A stretch of 64,000 bases of DNA from CAZKRL01 sp964555295 (lineage in GTDB: Bacteria > Bacteroidota > Bacteroidia > Flavobacteriales_D > Sanyastnellaceae): contig CAZKRL010000002.1 of NCBI GenBank assembly GCA_964555295.1, forward strand, positions 1-64,000. The letters are read 5' to 3'. A model generated the notes under the pieces. It did no database searches. It had not been told where the DNA came from and saw only the letters and a program-made list of their open reading frames with translations. Position numbers and translations under genes: made by a program. This document shows positions 59,826 through 64,000 of this stretch, in pieces; within the stretch, counting starts at the first letter, position 1, and each line of letters starts with the position of its first letter.

Positions 59826-60588
59826 AATCAAAAACATATCGAAGTCTTTCTCAGGGAATAAAGTTTTGAAAAATATCGAAACTGCTTTTTTTCCGGGCGA
59901 TGTAAACTTCATCATTGGCAGGAGCGGTTGCGGAAAATCTGTATTGACAAAATGCGTAGTGGGCCTCTTAGAGACCGACGAAGGAGAAATACATTTTTCA
60001 GGTCGAAATTTTACCGCCATGGATCGGGATGATCGCAGAGAAATCAGAAGGGAGATGGGAATGCTTTTTCAAGGTTCTGCATTGTTCAGCTCAATGACGG
60101 TAGAAGAGAACGTCTTGTTTCCCCTGAAAATGCTGAGTGGATTAAAGGCAGATGAAATGTTGGACCGCGCAAATTTCTGTCTGAATCGCGTGGGGTTGCA
60201 GGGCAAGAACAATCTCTATCCGAGTGAGATTTCAGGCGGGATGCAAAAGCGCACGGGTATTGCACGAGCCATTGCTCTCAACCCAAAGTATTTGTTTTGT
60301 GATGAACCCAACTCTGGGTTGGATCCGCAGACTTCTATTCTCATCGACAACTTGATTTACGAACTCACCAAGGAATTCAATACAACAACAGTCATCGTTA
60401 GTCACGACATGAATTCAGTGATGGAAATTGGCGACAGAATCAATTTTTTTCATCAAGGTAATCTCTGGTGGAAGGGAAATCGTGCAGAAATAATTTCCGC
60501 CGAAAATCAGGAGCTCAATGACTTCGTGTTTCCATCGGAGTTTATGAAAGAAATACGTGACAATCTCAAGCGCTCAAGAGTGCGTTAA
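59818..60588 (+). CDS. MlaF-family ABC transporter ATPase
   Basis: 256 residues, begins with TTG 59818 in the end of mlaE. Walker A IGRSGCGKSVLTK, Q-loop MGMLFQGSALF, signature ISGGMQKRTGIARAI (the MlaF form), Walker B LFCDEPNSGLDPQ, H-loop VSHDMNS. Partner of the MlaE permease at 59073. Ends overlapping the stop of convergent rodA by 4 bases. Confidence 0.93.
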   Translation: MIEIKNISKSFSGNKVLKNIETAFFPGDVNFIIGRSGCGKSVLTKCVVGLLETDEGEIHFSGRNFTAMDRDDRREIRREMGMLFQGSALFSSMTVEENVLFPLKMLSGLKADEMLDRANFCLNRVGLQGKNNLYPSEISGGMQKRTGIARAIALNPKYLFCDEPNSGLDPQTSILIDNLIYELTKEFNTTTVIVSHDMNSVMEIGDRINFFHQGNLWWKGNRAEIISAENQELNDFVFPSEFMKEIRDNLKRSRVR

Positions 60589-61967
60589 CGGAAAATGCTG
60601 AGTCGCTCGGCGTCGAGTCGGAGGAAGATAAAGAGCAGCAGGGTAAAAGCAATTAGCGACGATCCACCATAACTCATAAACGGCAAGGGAATTCCAATGA
60701 TGGGCGCAAGACCAATCACCATGCCCACGTTGATGAGCAGGTGCAAGAAGAAAATGGAAGCAACGCAATAACCATAAATCCTTGAAAATTGTGATCGTTG
60801 TCGCTCGGCAAGGTTGATGATGCGAATGATCAATACCACGAAAAGGGTTATAACAAGAGTGCTGCCAATAAATCCCCACTCCTCTGCAATGACACTGAAA
60901 ATGAAGTCGGTCCACCGCTCGGGCACAAACTTATTTCGCGTCATTGGACCTGACATAAACCCCTGCCCAAGAAGACCTCCGTTGCCCACGGCTATTTTCG
61001 CCATTCGCGCATTATATCCCGGGTCTTTCTTTTTTTTCTGTGGCTTCACTTCTCCATTTTCATCCATTTCATCGGTCATGGCATCGGCTTTTTCCTCTAA
61101 ACCGAGCGTAACATATATCCTGGTTTTCTGGTGTGGGGCAAGCACATTGTCAATCATATAATTGACCGAGTAACTGAATGATGCGGCCGCAATGGTAACT
61201 CCTATCGTAATCCAGTACACCTTTTTGCGATTGCGAGGAACCACATTGTTTCGTGCGAGAAAAAGAATGAGGATGCCCAGTGCGAGTTCAATAATAATGA
61301 GGAGATCAACGCCGCTTCTTTCACCAAGAAAAGGCAAATCAATTCTGCTGAAGCCGCTGATTACACTGACCACACCAAGCACGATTCCGCCGATTCCGGC
61401 AATCAGAATATTACCTGAGAGCCCCTCTCGGTAGAGCGCGAGTATAAACGCCGCAAACGTGAGCAAGCTACCCACATCGGGCTGCAGCGCAATCAATCCG
61501 GCGGGAATTATGATGATTACACCTGACACGAAGCGCGCTTGCCAACCGGATAATCTGGACGGTGTGTTGGCAATGTATTTGGCGAGCATAAGACTCACAC
61601 CAATCTTCGCGAATTCAGCTGGTTGTAAGGCAAAGCCACCGATTTGTATCCAGGCTTTAGCTCCATTGACCGTTGTTCCAATAGCCAACACCAAGACCAG
61701 TAGCAATGCAAAGAGAGCATATATGGGAATGGAGAATTTATTGAAAAAATCGCCCTCCATGTACAACACCGTGAGTGCGAGAAGCGACGATATCACGACG
61801 AATAAAAACTGCTTTCCATATTCCTGACTGATATCGAAAGGACTTGGGTGAAGCTCATCGATGGCCGCGCTGTAGATGTTCATCCAACCGAAAATCACGC
61901 AAGCCATATATATGCTCACCGTAATCCAGTCGACATTCATCAATGGGTTCTTGCGTGTTGGGCTCAT
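60585..61967 (-). CDS. rodA: Rod-shape peptidoglycan polymerase RodA
   Basis: SEDS-family glycosyltransferase that polymerises lipid II with PBP2. 460 residues with ten membrane segments. The SEDS features include GAKAWIQIGGFALQPAEFAKI (catalytic loop residues near QPAEFAK), the long extracellular loop with a Lys-rich insert (QKKKKDPG) and the C-terminal IIGIPLPFMSYGGSSLI. The Lys-rich loop is unusually long. Overlaps the PBP2 gene by 4 bases. Confidence 0.95.
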   Translation of the reverse strand: MSPTRKNPLMNVDWITVSIYMACVIFGWMNIYSAAIDELHPSPFDISQEYGKQFLFVVISSLLALTVLYMEGDFFNKFSIPIYALFALLLVLVLAIGTTVNGAKAWIQIGGFALQPAEFAKIGVSLMLAKYIANTPSRLSGWQARFVSGVIIIIPAGLIALQPDVGSLLTFAAFILALYREGLSGNILIAGIGGIVLGVVSVISGFSRIDLPFLGERSGVDLLIIIELALGILILFLARNNVVPRNRKKVYWITIGVTIAAASFSYSVNYMIDNVLAPHQKTRIYVTLGLEEKADAMTDEMDENGEVKPQKKKKDPGYNARMAKIAVGNGGLLGQGFMSGPMTRNKFVPERWTDFIFSVIAEEWGFIGSTLVITLFVVLIIRIINLAERQRSQFSRIYGYCVASIFFLHLLINVGMVIGLAPIIGIPLPFMSYGGSSLIAFTLLLFIFLRLDAERLSIFR

Positions 61968-63781
61968 CGGTCAAGGAAATTAGCTTCGAGGATGGTTTTT
62001 TCGCGAGGTGAACTTGACTCGGAAATGCTGTCGTTGAGATACTTCTCAATGAGCAGAGTAGCAACGGGCGCACTCCAGGTGCCGCCGAAACCGGCATTTT
62101 CAGTATATACTGCAATGGCGATTTTTGGATTTTCCTTGGGCGCGAAGCAAATAAAAACCGCGTGGTCTTCCTTGCCTCCTGCGTTTTGTACGGTGCCTGT
62201 TTTACCGCAAACCGTGATGTCTTTGGGAGCAGCGCGCCAAGCAGTGCCGCCGGGCTGGAGCACTTTTTCCATCGCGTTGACAACCGTTGTGAAGTGCGCT
62301 GTATCAATTCCGGTATCATAACGAATCCGGAATTCATCCCGCGGCCCACCGCCAAGGCCGATAGACCGCACTGAATGTGGCGGCACGTACCAGCCGCGAT
62401 TTGCAATGACACACGCCATGTTGCACATCTGCATTGGGGTAACAAGCATTTCGCCCTCACCGATGCTTAATGAATAAATAGTCGAAAAGGCCCATTGCTC
62501 TTTTCCGTACCATTTGTCATAAAACGAAATGCCCGGAACATTACCATTTTTTACACTTGGTACATCGGTTTTTAGGTTGGTGCCAAAGCCGAAACGCGTG
62601 ATATATTCTTGCCAGATTTCGAGTCCCAAGCGCGCGTCTTTGAATCTGCTCGACCGATCACGATCGCCTTCTACCACTCGATGCATAACCTCTCTGAAAT
62701 AAGGATTGCACGAATGAACAATGGCCATCTCCAAATCGTCGTTGCTATGAGCACCATGGCATCCAATTACTCCGCGATTACAATGAATGCGCGTTTGAGC
62801 CGTGATGGCCCCGGTCTGCAAAGCGGTTAATGATTGAGCCAATTTGAATATGGAGCCAGGTCGGTATTGCGCTTGCGTTGCTCGGTTAAACAAGGGCTTT
62901 TGCGGATCACTCTGCAGGACATTGAAATTGTGACCGCGAATCCTACCTACCAATAAATTGGGATCATACGATGGCGCTGAGACCATCGCAAGGATTTCAC
63001 CCGTAGAAGGTTCTATAGCCACAATACAACCGCGCTTATTTTGCATCAACTTTTCGCCATATGCCTGCAAGTCGGCGTCCATCGTGCAAACGAGGTCGCT
63101 TCCTGGAATGGCGAGCACGTCGGCTTTGTCTCCCGAATGCTCTTTGATATTACCAACGTTGTCACGAAAGGCGTAGTTAACTCCTTTTACTCCTCTTAAC
63201 TCTTGTTCATAGGCCTTCTCGATTCCGCTTTTACCTATGTATTCTTGCTTCGTATAGTAACTGCTATTCTTGAATTCATTAGGAGAAATTTTACCGACAT
63301 CCCCTAAAAACAGAGCTCCCGTGCGTTCGGGATAAACCCGGAGAGTTCTAGACTCGGCGAAGAATCCCTTGAACTTGAAAAGCTGCTCAGATACTGCAGC
63401 GAACTGAGCGGGTGTAAGTTGTTCTACCAGTAGTTGAGGCCGATGAAACTCGCCCCGTGCGCGGGCTTTGTCGAATATGCGCCGGATATATGATGCCTCC
63501 ACATTGAGTAGTTTGCAGAGAGAGGTTGTGTCAAATTCCCCTGTTTTTTTCGGCACGACCATAAGGTTGTATACCGTTTGATTCAAGACCAATATTTTTC
63601 CATTGCGATCGTAGATGATTCCCCTGGGCGGGTAAAGGGGTATTTCTTCTTCGGTAAGAAGTTTGGCCTGGTCTTGCCAATAGTCATTGATGACCTGAAG
63701 GTAAACGAGGCGTATGGTATAAATGATCGCTATTGAAATAACGATGAGCATAATTACCACACGTCTTTCCCCGAGATTCAA
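61964..63781 (-). CDS. mrdA: Penicillin-binding protein 2 (transpeptidase of the elongasome)
   Basis: 605 residues. One N-terminal membrane anchor, PBP dimerisation domain (YPPRGIIYDRNGKILV), transpeptidase domain with YRPGSIFKLAQ (active Ser, SxxK), SCNPYF (SxN) and CGKTGTVQNAGG (KTG). Cross-links peptidoglycan during elongation with RodA and MreC/D. Overlaps rodA by 4 bases; mreD is 4 bases upstream. Confidence 0.96.
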   Translation of the reverse strand: MNLGERRVVIMLIVISIAIIYTIRLVYLQVINDYWQDQAKLLTEEEIPLYPPRGIIYDRNGKILVLNQTVYNLMVVPKKTGEFDTTSLCKLLNVEASYIRRIFDKARARGEFHRPQLLVEQLTPAQFAAVSEQLFKFKGFFAESRTLRVYPERTGALFLGDVGKISPNEFKNSSYYTKQEYIGKSGIEKAYEQELRGVKGVNYAFRDNVGNIKEHSGDKADVLAIPGSDLVCTMDADLQAYGEKLMQNKRGCIVAIEPSTGEILAMVSAPSYDPNLLVGRIRGHNFNVLQSDPQKPLFNRATQAQYRPGSIFKLAQSLTALQTGAITAQTRIHCNRGVIGCHGAHSNDDLEMAIVHSCNPYFREVMHRVVEGDRDRSSRFKDARLGLEIWQEYITRFGFGTNLKTDVPSVKNGNVPGISFYDKWYGKEQWAFSTIYSLSIGEGEMLVTPMQMCNMACVIANRGWYVPPHSVRSIGLGGGPRDEFRIRYDTGIDTAHFTTVVNAMEKVLQPGGTAWRAAPKDITVCGKTGTVQNAGGKEDHAVFICFAPKENPKIAIAVYTENAGFGGTWSAPVATLLIEKYLNDSISESSSPREKTILEANFLDR

Positions 63782-63785
63782 AGAT

Positions 63786-64000
63786 TTAGTTTTTGGAGTT
63801 GTAAATCAAATACTGTCCGATGGTCATCAGAATCAATGTAAGGATTGAGCTCAGCAGAATCTTGATCAGCTGATAACCAAAATCGGAAGTACGGAACACT
63901 TCAACAATGAAAAACCATGTGTGATGTGCTAGCGTGATGGCGCCCGCATAGGTCAGGTACCAGGGAAGGCCCATTTTCTGAACGGTGGGTTTTTGCGTGC
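63786..64000 (-). CDS. mreD: Rod-shape-determining protein MreD, C-terminal part (5' end outside window)
   Basis: The frame stays open to the end of the window, so only the last 71 or so residues are seen: two membrane segments (YLTYAGAITLAHHTWFFIVE and LIKILLSSILTLILMTIGQ), as in MreD C-termini. Position directly before mrdA-rodA supports the call. On sequence alone it would be uncertain. Confidence 0.75.
   Translation of the reverse strand, partial: TQKPTVQKMGLPWYLTYAGAITLAHHTWFFIVEVFRTSDFGYQLIKILLSSILTLILMTIGQYLIYNSKN

Overview
The window is chromosomal DNA of a member of the Bacteroidota, probably from a draft or metagenome scaffold because it carries a 100-N gap at 13628-13727. The assignment rests on two C-terminal type IX secretion sorting domains, DUF4270, DUF5686, PurS and YwqK proteins of Bacteroidota type, a starch-synthase-like protein with only the N-terminal half, promoters of the TTG-N18-21-TAnnTTTG kind, and almost no Shine-Dalgarno sequences. 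There is no rRNA, tRNA, prophage, transposase or CRISPR array. Nearly all of it is ordinary, densely packed core genome.

Layout. 1-7491 (+): L25, Pth, bacilliredoxin, RmlD, phosphosugar mutase, YbeY, MnmG, with one minus-strand outer-membrane protein. 7492-13038 (-): ALDH7-type dehydrogenase, then an operon acyl-CoA carboxylase beta / YicC / Gmk / NadD. Between them lies the wreck of a Fic gene with two well preserved operator-like palindromes. 13148-13782: a MNT nucleotidyltransferase gene followed by a truncated HEPN (HepT) fragment, then the scaffold gap. 13784-16660 (-): a three-LamG secreted protein and, upstream of it, a rod-shaped RNA with the architecture of 6S RNA. 16877-24745 (-): a seven-gene run (YwqK-like repeats, histidine kinase, LytTR regulator, DUF502, EamA transporter, lipoprotein, double-ATPase peptide ABC protein). 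25157-30260 (+): RpiB, M28 peptidase and a metal cluster (Cys-rich HYC protein, HMA protein, TonB receptor). 30263-44424 (-): PurS, DUF5686, DsbD-like reductase, secreted alpha-amylase, a GT2 fusion, RecR, TPR protein, LysM transglycosylase, TatA, PanC. 44517-48636 (+): starch-synthase-like protein, DUF4270 lipoprotein, GlmS. 48696-51960 (-): PyrG, AI-2E transporter, SixA. 52020-53511 (+): ZIP transporter and gamma carbonic anhydrase. 53495-55892 (-): HemH, FtsX, FKBP isomerase. 55946-58231 (+): serine hydrolase, unknown protein, PolB-like exonuclease. 58242-59007 (-): SprT-like protein and a 51-residue lipoprotein. 59073-60588 (+): MlaE/MlaF. 60585-64000 (-): RodA, PBP2 and the end of MreD, the elongasome.

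The observations most worth a second look are the Fic deletion remnant with its paired palindromes (9106-9443), the 6S-like RNA (16489-16660), the MNT gene with its broken HEPN partner (13148-13517), promoters whose -7 box ends only 4-5 bases before the start codon (apparently leaderless mRNAs), and the exact 55-base repeat on both sides of the N gap, which looks like an assembler k-mer overlap.
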